Assembly (NCBI GenBank): GCA_016584495.1
Contig: WAID01000004.1
Location: 2,170,001-2,234,000, forward strand
Source of the DNA: Celoporthe dispersa
Lineage: Eukaryota; Ascomycota; Sordariomycetes; Diaporthales; Cryphonectriaceae
DNA length: 64,000 nt
Direction: 5' to 3'
Part shown: positions 46,948 through 59,404 of the stretch, piece after piece
Position numbering within the stretch: position 1 is the stretch's first letter
Layout of the letters: the number at the start of each line of letters is the position of its first letter
Position numbers and translations under genes: made by a program
The notes under the pieces: generated by a model
Seen by the model: the letters and a program-made list of their open reading frames with translations, nothing else
Databases searched by the model: none
Told to the model about the DNA's origin: nothing

Positions 46948-48918
46948 TTAGACAATGGTCACGGTATAATGCTCTGTGTTTCGAATGGGTCCCTCGAAAG
47001 GGTCCACGGGAGGTGGTCTAGCCTTGATGACACGGATTCCGATGCGTTCAAAGTATTCGTGGTAGTCAGGAGACCGTCGCAACACGAGCGGTATGAGATT
47101 ATCCGTACGTCCTTCTTGAATGCGGCTCATGCGGAGGTGAAAATACTTCAGTGCCAGGCCTCGTCTCGCCTGGACCTTCATGCTCCAAGATTTAGTCCGT
47201 CTGTATTGTTAGCGAAGGCTCTCCTGTGGCGAAATGAGACACGATAGTTAGAGACCTCGCCTCCGCCTTTGTTTCGTAATCCATCACGCTCCAACAACCT
47301 TTTGGCTATCAGTCCAGTGATCGCCAGTCGCCCACGAGAGCGGTGGACAGACTCGTCGACAGCCGGTGCGGACCAGCTGACATCGCATTTGTCGATCTTG
47401 GCAAGGTGCTCGTAAGTCTGTTTCTCTTGCAATCCCTGGTCTTCTCCTGTGTACACAATCACGTACTAGCAGCTCACGGGGGTGTCCACTCTGGCCCATG
47501 ACCACGTAGGGGGCGAGATTGGCGGATATGTCCTGGCGGTCTTTCGTGATATGTTGTATACATTCCAGACAAGATCGTCGTTTAAAGTGTCCCGGTCAAG
47601 TTCGTGAGATAGAGTTCCGTATAGGCGCGGACCATGTTACGCCAGAGGCGCGCCACTCCATATACCCTCTGTACTTCAAGCCCTGCTTCAGAATCGCTGT
47701 CATCGAGCGCGGAGCTGTGCTCGACTTCATCAGCGGAAGCAGCGGTTCATTGCTGGAGTTATTGATGCCAAAACCGCCGCACTCGCACTGAAAACAAGAC
47801 CCTTTTGGTGGATTCCATGGCCCAGTCATTTGGGTCGTCTTGCACGATACAGAGGGAATCCTTCCAGATGTACCTGAACGGATCTTATCAGGTGGATGGC
47901 GTCGCGGAAGGTCGTGGACAGAGAATCCTAGGGCATTTCTCTCTTCCAAGGCTGCAGGGTGGACTTGTTTGTGGTGATGATCTGGGCCCGGCCCCAATAA
48001 TGGCTGAGACAGACATACTTATGCGTGGCACCTTCAGCCTCAACCAGTTTGGCCATGCCTGTCCTCAAGACCGACATCGAGCACTCTCGCCAGAATTTCT
48101 GCTTCTTCTGGGGATTCGCAAAAGTCGTGGTCGGCGGTACACGCGGCGATCCACCCTTTGGTGGTGGCGAGTGCTTCCACGGAATCTGTGAGTGGCGAAG
48201 TCCTCCAGGACGTAGGCATATAGTCCCAGGCCCAAGGCAGAGCAATCTCATCCTCTGCGTCCACAAACATCTCAATATCAAATCGTGATCCGTCTCGCCT
48301 GAAAAAGGCCAGTTCCTTGCCTGATTCCTCGGTGTCGGCATCCTCAGTTGACAGTGGGTAGTAGAAGCGAAGCTTCCCACGCAGGATGTCTACCTCGTTG
48401 ATGCCGTGTTGAAGGAAACAGGCGCGACATCCTGTCGTCAAGATGATGTATCAATAGCATGCCGCAGCCGCATCTAGCAATCCAGGCCACGTGAAGTTGT
48501 CATTGGTGTGTTGACGGTTGCCGTCTGGACTCAGGGTCTTAGACCTTGTGGCAACTAGCCATCTTCCCATGAATCTGTTGCAGATGGTGCATTTCTGAGA
48601 CGTCATTGCGAAGAGACTGCTTTCGTATATCGTCATAGTTTTCTTATCGCTGTAGGCATGATACGGAGCGTTCTTTTCTTTTCTGCTGCCAGGTATCCAG
48701 AGAGGATGTAGCGTGCCTCTAGTTAAATCTGTGAAGGATTTATGACCAAGCAAGCTATTGATCATGAGATATGCATTTTGTTCGAGCTTATGAAATATTG
48801 AGGCCCCATAGTGAGGGTTCAATATCGAGATTAAATATTGCGACGTTCTAGGTAGAACGATCAACATGTGCAGCTGGGGGTGGGGGTCTGATCTCGCCTT
48901 CGAGAGACGAAGAGGCAC
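46948..48918 (-). pseudogene. Decayed HET-domain (heterokaryon incompatibility) gene
   Basis: Read from 48918 downwards, motifs of a HET-domain protein appear in order but in changing frames. They are GCRACFLQHGI (about 48420), LARVLDVGLED (about 48070), KYVCLSHYWGRAQ (about 48010), TFRDAIHLIR (about 47910), YIWKDSLCIVQDDPNDW (about 47860) and PTWSWARVDTPVS (about 47490). The parts are separated by stops and frame changes at about 48050, 47930 and 47880 at least. HET proteins trigger incompatibility cell death when unlike fungal individuals fuse. Three or more breaks in 1 kb make a functional product unlikely, although some single-base breaks may be sequencing errors. Confidence 0.7.
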
Positions 48919-49157
48919 TGATCAGTGACGAGCTGTACACCAAGAGATTCTCATTCCTTCCTGGAGAGATACGGCAAGCCGTTAACTATATTCCATATGC
49001 GTACTTGATAACAGAAGATTGAGTGTCAACAATTGTGCTTTCCTTGGCGGCAAAAGTGGTTGGGACAGATCCTTCCAGATTATGATTTCATAGACCAAAA
49101 TGAAGCATATAATAACAGAGGTTCCTCCGACGTACAGCCTTCTTCGTCTAGAGCTCC

Positions 49158-50293
49158 CTACAATTTACTTTCCTTCTTTCCCGTCTTGATGTTCTTTGAG
49201 TGTCCCGTAACCAGAAAGTCGGGATACTTCATGCCCTCCTCGAGCCCCACAGTCATCGACGCCGGACTTCTCCAGGAAGACCCATCCACAACCAGCACAT
49301 GACCGTTGATGTAGTTGGACGCATCACTGAACATGAACACGGTGGCATCCGCAATATCGCGGACCGTTCCCCAGCGCCCGCTCGGGATGGCTCTGGTAGC
49401 TGCCCTGGAGTTGTGTGTATCCGTGGCAGCCAGGCGGTCCATGCCCTCGGTACCCGCGATGGGGCCAGGAGTGATGACATTCGCGACAACGCCTAGCGGC
49501 CCATATTCCAGAGCAACACTCGCCATCAGGCTGTCCACACCTGCCTTGGCGGCACTCACGTGCGACTGCAGGGGCATGCCGGTGTAGTGGAAGGCAGCCG
49601 AGATGGCGATGAAGCGACCGCCAGTGCCGACCTGGCCCGGTGCTGGTGGGTTGGGGTTCCGTGCTGCGGACTCGACAAGATGGTCAATCGTGGCCTTGAT
49701 GGTGTTGAACGTTCCGATCGTGTCTATCTCGATGACAGTCTTGAAGCCGTTGGGTGAGAGTCCGGCCAGGGGCACAACAAAGTTGCCGGCTGCGCCAGCA
49801 CTGTTCTCAGTGTTAGTATGAGATGTCAGGGGAGAGAGAGAGTGTGTGTAAACCGACATGACGAAGTCTATCTGGCCTAGTTCACTAATACACTGGTCGA
49901 CCGCACCCTTCAGGCTCTCGAACTGCAGGACACACATCAATACATGCTTTCCAGAATGGTGGACCGGGCACCTAGCTCACCTTCCTAACATCGATCGCGC
50001 CGATACCGAGCACTTTGGCGCCCTTACGCACGGCAGCTATCTCCTTGGCCATCTTCTCCGTCTTCTCAACGTTGCGGCCGATGATGCAAGCATTGGCACC
50101 TAGGTAGACCATGGCCTTCGTCTGGACGCTACAGATGGTACCAGCGCCTCCCGTCACGAAGACGACCTTGTTGTCTGTACGATGAAGGCAGCTCGTTAGC
50201 AACGCAGAACACCGGGAAGAGGAACGGGCAAGAGTTACCAAAGATACCATCCTTCCAGACATTGCTCAGGATTTCTGACCGATCGACAGACAT
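49158..50293 (-). CDS. SPS19: Peroxisomal 2,4-dienoyl-CoA reductase (short-chain dehydrogenase)
   Basis: NADPH-dependent reductase needed to degrade unsaturated fatty acids with even-numbered double bonds. Four exons: 50293-50239, 50174-49981, 49922-49858 and 49800-49158, all phases consistent, about 318 residues. The cofactor loop is FVTGGAGTIC, the structural NAG-like motif is IAGAAGNF, and the active-site region is ISAAFHYTGMPLQSHVSAAKAG, the arrangement seen in this subfamily rather than the classic YxxxK. The protein ends in SKL, a PTS1 peroxisome-targeting signal. Its start is 774 bases from the divergent Rad60/Esc2-like gene. The assignment to Sps19 is by motif and targeting signal. 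Confidence 0.9.
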
Positions 50294-51067
50294 GGCGTCT
50301 ATGCCCGCTCAGTAACGGTCTGCGAATGGGAGCCAAGGCCTGATAACCGTAAGAGCGTGTTTCCAGGTCGAGTCGGGTCGTTCAGCGATTTCGTGGTCCA
50401 AGCTAGCTGTCAGCATAAAGACGATGCTGGCCCAGTAGAGATGCACAATAACCTGACTGCGGAGGACACCAGCCCAGAAATAAGTCATGGCAGAGAGAAG
50501 GCAAGCAGACGAAGACCCGAGGCTTTGGGGTGAGCAAACGTCGTCGGGTTAGATGTGTGTCGTTGCGGAGTCAGCCCCCCAGAGCTAGGATTCACTTGGT
50601 GGGGACCTCGGGAAGAAGTTGGGGGGTCCCACCGCTGTGGTAAGGGGATCGGATTAGTGAGAGGACCCAAGGCTAGGGGATGAGCCTCGGCCGGTCCCAC
50701 AGGGTGTTGATCTCCTATGGCCAGAGCCTTCGCACCTTCACCACTAACAGCACCAGGCACGTGCCATGTACAACTACCACAGAACAGCGCACAGGGCCCT
50801 GCTGTTTAGAACACCCCACCCTTCTTCGACCCCGTTTGCTAGCTAGACGCCTTCTTCCTTGCCCACCTCTCATCACGTCCCACATTTGCAACCCGGCGCG
50901 TTGGACCTTGGCGCGTCAGTGCCACCATCAACTCCTGCGCCTGATGAGCAGCTACATCGTAATCTCTCGACGCCGCTTAAGCTTGCTTTTCCTGTAGCCT
51001 CGCTTTCATCGCCTCAACAAGGGCGATCTTGCCGTCAATCAGAATCGCCGCAGACCTGACAGCAGCC
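50294..51067. other. Divergent promoter region
   Basis: 774 bases between SPS19 (-) and the Rad60/Esc2-like gene (+). No gene supported. The 200 bases before 51068 are C- and CT-rich as in fungal leaders. Confidence 0.5.
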
Positions 51068-52658
51068 ATGGCTGACAACTCCTCCAGCCCGCCTGGAAAG
51101 GGTCCTAACAAGAAGAAACCCCTCCCGTTCCTCAAGACCATTCTAAAAATCAAATCAGGATCAGGAACGTGAGCAGGGGGAGGAGGAGGGAGAGAAGAAG
51201 AGGAAGAAGGATAATGATGACGACGATGAGGATCACCTCGCGATGTTCAGACGATCCAAGAAGTTCTTCCCTATCGTGGTCCAGGAGCAGGAGGAACGCC
51301 GCAAGGCGGCCCTTGATGTTAGTGTGGAGGAGAGCACACATGGATCTGATGAGGAACAGGAGGAAGAGCCGATTCCGTCCACCTCGCGGTCTGTCAAACG
51401 CCGCAGGCTGTCTTCTCCACGTGAGCCTGAGAGTCCGGCGCCCGAAGAGCGCTACGCTAACCTGTATGGCCCGGCAACACCACCGCAACGCATCTCACCA
51501 AACTCAGCTGACTCGTCTCCCGGAAATTATTACAACCGTGCTATGTACATGCCACGTAGGCGTGAGGAGCCCGCCGCACCTTTGTTATCGAAGGGAAGAG
51601 AAGAGGAGCATAGTACGACCGGGAACCCACAGAGCAGCATGCTGCCCACTCCCAGCGCGTCCAGCTCTCACCGAGTCTCCGCTGATAATGCGGTTGCCCT
51701 GGATGACCAAGACGACCCATTCGCGGAGGACTATGCGGAAAAGAGCAGCACATCTACCGGAAGAGACAAGAAGGCCAAGTCACCGCCCATAGTTCTCGAT
51801 GATAGTGACGATGATCTGAGCGAGCCAACTCCCGCTCCCGTCGACGACGAATTCGACTTCTTTGTCAAGCGAGCCGCCCTGCGAGAGGAAAATGCCAGAA
51901 TCGCCGCTGAGGCCTTCGTGGGCCCAGAGGGAGAGGGCATCGATACTCCGGTAACCGGCGACGCTGGGTCTGAGCTTGCAGGACGCAAGGCTATCATCCC
52001 CGTGAAGATCTTCATCGTCTCACGACTTGGCGATGTAGAAGTGGGCGACATATTCGGATCGATGCGTGGGCTTCACCAGGACCTCGGACTTGTACGGCGG
52101 ACCTACATTCAGTGGGCACAGCGGGACAGGCCCGCAATCTCAGATGTCATGGCAGGTGGCATCTTCCTGACCTGGAAAGGGCGCCGCATCTATGATTCTG
52201 CCTCGGGAGCCAGCCTCGGCTGGATGCCTGACAGCCAGGGCAATTTCTACTCAAACGCGCACCTGCCGGGCTTCACTAGGGGTGGGATCCTGCTCGAGGC
52301 GTGGACAGAACAGAGCTATGCGCAGTATACAGAGGAGCAGGACAGGCAGAAGCTCGTCGACCGTGGCGAGCTGGTGGACGACAGCAGTGCTGCAGGTGAC
52401 AACGACGAGGCTGCCGCCCATCAGGAAGCCACCAAGGTCAGGCTCTTCCTCAAGGAGAGGGACAGGGAGCCGTTACGGCTGACCGCGTGGATGGACACGG
52501 AGGCCAGGACCCTAGCTGGCGCGTACAGGAAGCAGAGAGATGTCCCTGCAGACCGGGAGATCAGGCTGAGGAATGATGGTGAGTGGCTGGAGCCACACAC
52601 GACGATCGAAGAGGCCGACATTGAGGACATGATGACTATTGAGGTGTACCTCAAATAG
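51068..52658 (+). CDS. rad60: Rad60/Esc2/NIP45 (RENi) family SUMO-like-domain protein, with a one-base frame break
   Basis: Genome-stability protein of the RENi family, which carries SUMO-like domains and works with the SUMO pathway and Smc5/6. The start at 51068 gives MADNSSSPPGKGPNKKK. The frame then needs to move by one base; the A5 run at 51145-51149 is the evident site (one extra A). After that the reading is open to 52658, about 529 residues. A long acidic/basic disordered region contains IVLDDSDDDLSEP, a plausible SUMO-interacting motif. Around residues 240-360 lies the first SUMO-like fold (IPVKIFIVSRLGDVEVG). The second, at the C-terminus, ends DIEDMMTIEVYLK, as in ubiquitin-like Rad60 domains. 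A start at 51243 would avoid the break but drop the first 58 residues. Confidence 0.78.
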
Positions 52659-53121
52659 GAGCAATGAATGATCTTGGCTACACAAGCATCGAGGGAAAAA
52701 GGAAGGCGGGGAAACAGGGAAAGGGGAAAAGGCACCAGGATCATGTAAGCTCATATTTCTTTTGTTCGCTTGTTCTGCTCGAGATACCCATTGCCAAGAG
52801 ATCGGCAGGCGAAAGAGCATCATGAATGCTTAGAGCAGAGATATATGCCCTATGGAAGGAAGGTCACTGCAAGATATGGATGATGAATAGTTTCCTCTCC
52901 GTCTTGGTCTAGTCCATTATTTCAAAGGAATCAAACAAAATAATTTCGATATCTTTGAAGACTCTCTTGCCATGAAATACCCCAAACGCCCCTACGCCGG
53001 TCCCAGCCATGCCGTGAAGATCGTGATGGTAAAATTGTGAATCCGTTTGGTGCCGTTCGCACCCTATTCTTCTTCTCTTCTCTCTTCTTTTTTTTCTCCC
53101 CCATTCTTTCTCTTTCTCTCT
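52659..53121. other. Convergent 3' region
   Basis: 463 bases between two convergent genes. CT-rich sequence near 53070-53120 lies just after the PNO1 stop. No feature is supported. Confidence 0.5.
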
Positions 53122-54043
53122 TCAGAATCTCTCCTTCATCCGCGCGCTCACGGTCCTCAGTCCGTTGTACACCTTGCCGGGCGGCTTTCCGAGGATCAAG
53201 CTGACGACAGACTCCCGGGCGATGCGGGTATTCTTGAAGCCGCCCAGGATGTGGATCTTGGAGTCGGCTAGGACGATACGCGTGCGCGAAGCGTTCTCGA
53301 TGGCGAACTTGGTCTTGCCGTCCTTGCCGGCGATACGGCCGATAGCGCGGGCCAGGTGGTCGCCTTGGAGGGTCTTTACGTCTTTGATCTCGAAGGCTGT
53401 TGTTGTTGTCCTGACGTTAGCGCACTGCATGTCTCTAAAGAAGAGAACCTCTCGGGATAGGAATAACAGAGCCTTGATGAAGAAAAATAGAAGAAGAGAC
53501 AAAAGGGCGGGAGCCGAGGGCGGCTTTGTGGCAGTTGCACTCACTCTCGATGTAAAGGTCGTCCAGCCTCAGCAATGCAATCGCATCGTCGACATCAAAC
53601 CCTAGCGCGAACGCCCGCACGAAATCGGCGCCCTTCTGGATGGCACCAGTGTCGGTCGTGACTTTGGATGTGCGCAGCTCGACACTCTTGCTCTTCATGT
53701 TCATCCGGCACTGCAGCTTGAGGTGCTCGACGAGGGGCGGGTAGATCTTGGGCCATGCCGCCTTGAGAGGGGTCATGCGGTGCGGCGGGATGGGTACCTT
53801 GCGGTGCTCGATGCGCACCGCATCGGCGGCCTTGGAGGCAGGGGCGAATCGTGGCCGGCCCTCTTCGTCGAGCGCATCGTCGACTTGCATGCCTTCTTCG
53901 TCGGCGGAGGGTTCTTGTGGACTGGTGAAGGTGGCCTCGTCGGTGGGCGCGTCGAGGAGGTCCTCATCTTCGTTCCCGGTGGAGATGGGGACGGAGGCGG
54001 TGGCCTCTGGGGGAGGTGCCTTGAGGGCAGTTGGGGCTGGCAT
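53122..54043 (-). CDS. PNO1: Pre-rRNA-processing protein PNO1 (Dim2), KH domain
   Basis: RNA-binding factor for 18S rRNA maturation and 40S subunit assembly, in nucleolus and cytoplasm; partner of Nob1. Exons are 54043-53545 and 53396-53122, with a 148-base intron (GTGAGT...AACAG), about 257 residues. After a disordered acidic N-terminus come the KH-type blocks: KSKSVELRTSK near residue 115 and, after the splice, FEIKDVKTLQGDHLARAIGRIAGKDGKTKFAIENASRTRIV, which is nearly invariant across eukaryotes (listed here as two parts: FEIKDVKTLQGDHL and AIGRIAGKDGKTKFAIENA). The C-terminus, SLILGKPPGKVYNGLR, is also typical. It is intact and expected to be essential. Confidence 0.95.
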
Positions 54044-54957
54044 CTTGTAGTTTGTTGTAAGGCCTCTTCAGGAGGTTGGAGACTGTCGAGAACGAGATTG
54101 GTTATAAAGCTGAAGGTGGGTGGTTGCTGTGTGGGCGTGGTGGGGTAGACTTGGAAAGGTTGTCTGTCTGGCCTGTGCTGATTCCTGAGCCTGGTGACCT
54201 GAGATGGCGTTGCGCCTGTTCTATGGACTTCCTGTCACGGTTGGCTATAAAATCAGCAAGTACTTTGTTGTTGCAACAATCTGGGTGGTGAATCTTCAAT
54301 TACTCGACCCTGAACTTTCTGCCACTGACTTTTTTCCTTTCTGACAGGCGGGCAAAAAAATAGAGAACCCACCTACTGCTTATCTTATCGCCTTCAAGCC
54401 CTTGGTGCCTTCCTATACCATAGCTTGCATAGTACACGCCGTGATGGATCCTTGACCCTTACCCCTGTCACGCCGATCCTTGCACTCTCGCGCGTCATTG
54501 CTGGGAGAGCAAAGTTCCTGCGCTCCTCTCCCCAGTCTCCAGGTTTTCTACTCCTGCTCCGCTAAATCTACCACACCACCAGGCACGCGATATATTCCTT
54601 GGATTTGTCTCGTGACGGCATATTCTTTCTTCCTAGAGACTTTGGTAGTCTGTCTGGTTCGGGGCCTCATTTTGGCTTTCCTTTTCACCCGCAGCGTTCC
54701 ACCTCAAAAAAATTGCACGCTGTGGCTATTTGAGAACGAGTCTTCCTGACCCAAGAGGATCATCGCAAACCAGCCTGATTTTCTCGAGCATCAGCATCAG
54801 CTTTCGACATCGACTCACAGCCAAACTGTTTTTCTGGCGCCCACTGTGCCTCCTCATCTCGCTCAGAACACTGTTTCACTGTTCAACACCTACCCAGATC
54901 CCCGAGATGCGCTCGCTCGTCGCTCCATCATGAAAGCCGTCTGCCGGAAGCAGCATC
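54044..54957. other. Divergent promoter region and MDM31 leader with two short uORFs
   Basis: 914 bases between PNO1 (-) and MDM31 (+). No gene supported. The last 50 bases hold two small upstream ATG frames, listed in the findings. Confidence 0.55.
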
Positions 54958-54965
54958 ATGTCTAG
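54907..54965 (+). promoter_or_regulatory. Two chained upstream open reading frames before MDM31
   Basis: uORF1 runs from the ATG at 54907 to the TGA at 54931-54933 (8 codons). uORF2 starts at the ATG at 54930, overlapping that stop as ATGA, and ends at the TAG at 54963-54965 (11 codons). The MDM31 ATG at 54958 lies within uORF2 in another frame. If the transcript starts upstream, this arrangement should lower or tune initiation at the main ATG. Whether it is transcribed is unknown. Confidence 0.4.
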
Positions 54966-57232
54966 CAGCTCGACAAAGTTCGGGCGGATTGCTTGGACTT
55001 TTGCCTGGGAGGGCATCGGACGCTCATTTGTACGATCATCAGCGCAACGACCATTCACTTTCAAATCTTCCGTGTTCCCACAATTCCGGCCGATATCCCA
55101 GTACAATGTCCGGCGACAGTGCTCCGGCGGCCTTCTCCTGCTGGGGCTTGATACTTCCAGCCCGGCCTCGCAGACGATCGTGACCAGCTGCAGTACAGCT
55201 GTCGAACCAGCCGTGCCAGGGAGCAATTCAAGAGCTGGGACTGTTGGCCGTCTGGCGAGGCGAGCATGGGCACGTCACCAGCACACCGCGGCCAGTTTGG
55301 CCGGAAGACAACAGAGGCGGCTGGCGAGCACCAAGTTAGACGCGGGAAAGACTACAACGGGTGCGCAGCAGAAACCACCGCGAACACAGCCCGAGTCACG
55401 AAGCAAGGAGTCCGAGGCAGCCCACAAGAAGGGTGAAGAGGTGCATGATAGCCTAACAGACTCCATGTCCAAATATCTACATCTACCACACCTCCCGAAG
55501 ATGCCGCATCGGCCGACTAAAGAGGAGCTCCTGGCCGCAGCGAATGGGTTCTGGCAGAGACTTAAAGTCCGCTTCAAGTGGTTCTCGATCCGGAGCACGC
55601 GTCCGTTCAACGCTGACGAGTGGGGCGCTTTCCTGTCCTGGATTCTGTTCGGGCACTTCGTGTGGATCCTTGTCGGGACGACGACATTTGTCTCGCTGCT
55701 GATCCTCATGGTGAACACTGTCTTTGCCCAGGGTACGTATCTCACCCATCACCCCAGTCTGCGTATGCTAACCTTGTTCCCCAGAAACTCTCGCCCAAAA
55801 GATTGGAGACTATCTCACAAAGGCAGCTGGCGTCACAGTCGTCTTCGAATCGGCTATTGTACCGAAATGGGGCGACGGTGTCATCACCTTCCGGAATGTC
55901 TTCGTGTCGAGGCGGCCTGGCCAGACAAAGTCTTCTGTCTCCAAGGGCTCGCCCACAGATGCTGCGGCTGCAGCGGCTGCAGCCACCAGCCCGGATCCTC
56001 AGGCCACAGAGGACGACGGAAACTATACACAGTTCGACGTCACGATCAGCGAAGTGAATGTCACGCTCTCCTTCAGCAAGTGGTGGAATAGCACCGGTCT
56101 TCTCAAAGACGTCGAGGTCAAAGGAGTCCGCGGCGTCGTGGACCGGACGTCTGTGCACTGGTCAGGAGAGAACAGGGACCCGTTATCCTACCGGCACGAG
56201 TACCAGCCGGGTGATTTCGAGATTGAGCACTTCAAGCTCGAGGACCTGTTGGTGACTGTTCACCAGCCAGGCGGATTCCGCCCATTCTCGGTCAGCATCT
56301 ACAGCTGCGAACTCCCACAGCTACGAAAGCAGTGGCTCTTTTACGACTTCCTGTCAGCATCTCATATGTCAGGGTCCTTTGACGGCTCCCTGTTCACCAT
56401 ACATCCCAAGCAGGTTCACGGTACAATTGCTGGTGATGAGAAGTATCTCGCGGAGAACCTCGGCGAGCCGAGTGCCTGGAAGAAGTTCAGCCGGCTGCGT
56501 ATCGATGGTCTCAAGATAGATCACCTGAACCGTGGGGTGGAGGGCACGTTTGGCTGGATCTACGAGGGTAACGTCGATATTGTGGCGGACGTCATGTTCC
56601 CTGCAGACCCTGATGAGAGCATTGGCAAGGTCATGAGCGACTTTTACGACAAGATGGAGGAAGCAGTCACCAGCAACCGGTACCTTCGTATCCTGGACCA
56701 GGATCTTGGAAGGGAGCGGAACGACTTCGCTATCAACAACGAGCTCTCCAGCCCAACCAACGGCCACCTCCATGCCGCTACCGTTGATTCTCACAGCGAA
56801 GGTCCTGACAGCCGGCTAGATGCCTCGGCGCAGCAGAATACTCCAGATGGGCCTCCCCGCTACCTGGTGATGGACCTTCGGATACACCTGAACGACGTGC
56901 GCGCCAGCGTACCTATGTTTTCCGCCACGCCAGACATCTCCTACATCAACCAGAACCTGATTCGGCCCATCGTCGCCTACATCAACACGAAGCATACATA
57001 CATTCCCATCAGCTGCCGCATTGTGAAGCGAGCGAGCGACTTCGACGGGAGCTGGACCACCTTTGACTGTGGACTGATGGATGATATGTCGGCCGAGGTC
57101 TACTCTGCTTTTGCGAGGGATGTGGAAGATCAACACTCGAGGGTCAAGAGGCTGAAGAAGGTAGGATTTTGGGCTGTTAGCGTTGCGCTGCAGGCGCTGC
57201 TCGTTGGTGTAGCGGGAGATCTCATCACCTAG
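54958..57232 (+). CDS. MDM31: Mitochondrial inner-membrane protein MDM31/MDM32 family
   Basis: Inner-membrane protein needed for mitochondrial shape, distribution and nucleoid stability, linked to cardiolipin metabolism. Exons are 54958-55732 and 55785-57232, with a 52-base GTACGT...CCCCAG intron, about 740 residues. The first 120 residues are rich in Arg, Ser and Ala, as a mitochondrial presequence. The first membrane segment is near residue 225 (FLSWILFGHFVWILVGTTTFV). The family domain includes TVVFESAIVPKWGDGVITFRN, LTLSFSKWW-like VTLSFSKWWNSTGLL and GVRGVVDRT, and near the end LMDDMSAEVYSAFA. A last helix, FWAVSVALQALLVGVAG, closes the protein. A poly-Ala insert near residue 325 is unusual but in a disordered loop. 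The gene looks intact. Two uORFs precede it. Confidence 0.92.
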
Positions 57233-58195
57233 AGGCCCTGGTAAAGACACCGGCATGGACTACAGTACTGGATAAGAGAGAGGACGGTCTAAGAGAACCC
57301 AACACACAAGAGAAAGAGGGGGGAGGGGGAAGAAAGCAAAAACCGGGAGGCAAGGAAACGGTAGATGCGGACAGGCAAACATCTCCGCTTTGCATTTTGC
57401 GCCATGTCAACACATACACAGCGTGCGGCACAATACGGTATGGGGCACGGCGTTCTGGAACCGGAAACACTCCACGAAGGCACGTCTATGTTTTTTTTTC
57501 TGGTTTGCTTTGGGCGTTCTTGTCCCGAGTCAGTGGTGGCACAGACGGAAGAGGCTTTGATACCCTGACGATGATGGCGGTTTCCACTTTGGGCTGGGGG
57601 TGTATAAAAATACAAAGTGGTACATTCAATGGGTAGATGGAAATGACGAAACGCTTTCACCTCACGCATACCTATCGGTAGTCTTGTGTGTGGACATGGA
57701 ATCACTCACTCATGGCTGGCAAAAGTCCCGCACGGGAGAACGGACGCGAGCTGCAGGCCCGCAGAGCAAAGGCATTCTATCATTAAGGTATTCATCCTCG
57801 TCCGGAAGCAAGCGCCGGATCTCTCTATGCATGTTCATTCTGCCATCTCTGCATGATAAAGGAATAATAAGCCCGCAGGTTTGTCTAACCTTTCCCAAGT
57901 AATTTTGTTGCTTTATCGGGAAACCATCTTCAAAAAAAAAAGTTATTACCCGTTCTCGCCGCCTTCCTTCCCTCGGCTCCGCCCCGCCACCACACCACTG
58001 CAGGCGTGAATGACCTGAAGTATCGCTGTAGGGGAACACTACTGTCGTAGGTTGAGCGAGGCCTGGTAGCTTGACCAGGGGCGGGTGTCTCGATCGAGCG
58101 TAGACCGAGAGGCTTGGGTCTTTCCCCTTGATACCGCAGAGGTAGTCTGTGTGGACGGCAAGAAGGACTCCGTGTGCAGTCCCGGGTCAATCTTT
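57233..58195. other. Convergent 3' region
   Basis: 963 bases between MDM31 and eIF3j, which converge. Short frames only. AATAATAA-like stretches near 57862-57868 may be a 3'-end signal. No gene is supported. Confidence 0.5.
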
Positions 58196-59404
58196 TCACA
58201 TGAAATCATCATCGCCAAAAGTCTCCTCGTCATAAGCAGTGGTGTCCGTGACCGAGGGCCGGGCGATGGCGAGCGTGGTCTTGGTCTTGGCCGCCTTTGT
58301 CTTCTTGCCGCTGCCCGCGTTGGCCTTCTCCTCCTTCATCCTCTCGTTGCTGAGCGTGGTCAGGGCGCTGGCGACCTTCTTGATCTGGTCGGACTGCATC
58401 TCCTTGGCCAGGGCCTTGACGAACTCGGTCATGAAGAGGGCGTACTGGGGCTTCTTGGAGTTGCCGGCGATGATGGGGGCCACGACCTCGCGCAAGGTCT
58501 CGAACTGGGACTTGGTCTTGGGGTCGAACAGCGGCATGGAGGACAGGTCGATGAGGTTCTCTGGGTTGTTAGGGTCAGGGACCACGGAGCCCTTGATGGT
58601 GGCCTTGCGACCCGAGGGGGACGGAGCCGACGTCACCGCCAAACAGGTCCTCGGCGTGCTTCAGGTCGGCCTCCTTCTGGGCGGCTGCCAGACGGGCGCG
58701 CTTGTCCGCCTCGGTCTCATCGGAGTCGGAGTCGGACTCGCCCTCCTCCTTGAGCCGCTGGCGCTCGGCGATCCGGTCTGCCATGCGCTGGGTCTTGGAC
58801 TTCTTGTTGGCTTTGGCCTCAGCCTCGGCCTTAGCCTTGGCCTCGGCGGCCTTCTTTGCCTTCTCGCGTTCGACTTCGGAATCTTCGGCGGCATCCCAGG
58901 AGTCCAGGACCTATAATATAAGGGAAGAGAGATGAAGACAAGGTCAGCGAGGTCCTGGGCTGTTGTGATCGGGCAGTCTTGGCCACCGAGGGGTGGGTAG
59001 GGGGTAGGGCCTCACGTCATCGTCATCCTCCTCGTCGTCGAACTTGCGACGGCCGGCAGCGACAGTCTCCTCGGCAGGGGAGCTGGAATCAGCTTCTTCG
59101 TCGTCTACAGGACAGAGGCTGTCAGTTCAAGATTCGAGCAGGCTGGTGGGGAGCACAGGGCATCCGTCGCCGAGTTCCGGTCTGTCATCGCTTTGCATCT
59201 CTGCGACAAGACGCCCACGACCCAGCGAAAAGAGGGAGACAGGTCTCTCTAGCAGAGGTTGTGAAAGATCTGACTTCACCCTTCCGGGAATTCCCTGCGC
59301 TCTATCTCGCAAAGGAGCCGCGTCGTCCTGATGCACGAGATGATGGAACTGCTCAACCTGATGGTCGGGTGAGGGCTTTCGAGCAACTTACCCCACTTTC
59401 CCAT
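58196..59404 (-). CDS. HCR1: Translation initiation factor eIF3 subunit j (HCR1), with a one-base frame break
   Basis: Loosely bound eIF3 subunit that aids mRNA loading and ribosome recycling on the 40S subunit. Exons are 59404-59392 (only four codons and one base), 59104-59016 and 58910-58196. The start, MGKWDDEEADSSSPAEE, and VLDSWDAAEDSE are characteristic. A long Lys/Glu/Ala coiled coil follows (KAKKAAEAKAKAEAEAK). After LFGGDVGS the frame must move by one base; the C5 run of the coding strand (58616-58620) is the evident site, one C too many. The rest, PNNPENLIDLSSMPLFDPKTK to FGDDDFM at the end, is well kept. The length, about 271 residues, is normal. Loss of this conserved factor is unlikely, so sequencing error is the better reading. 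Confidence 0.88.
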
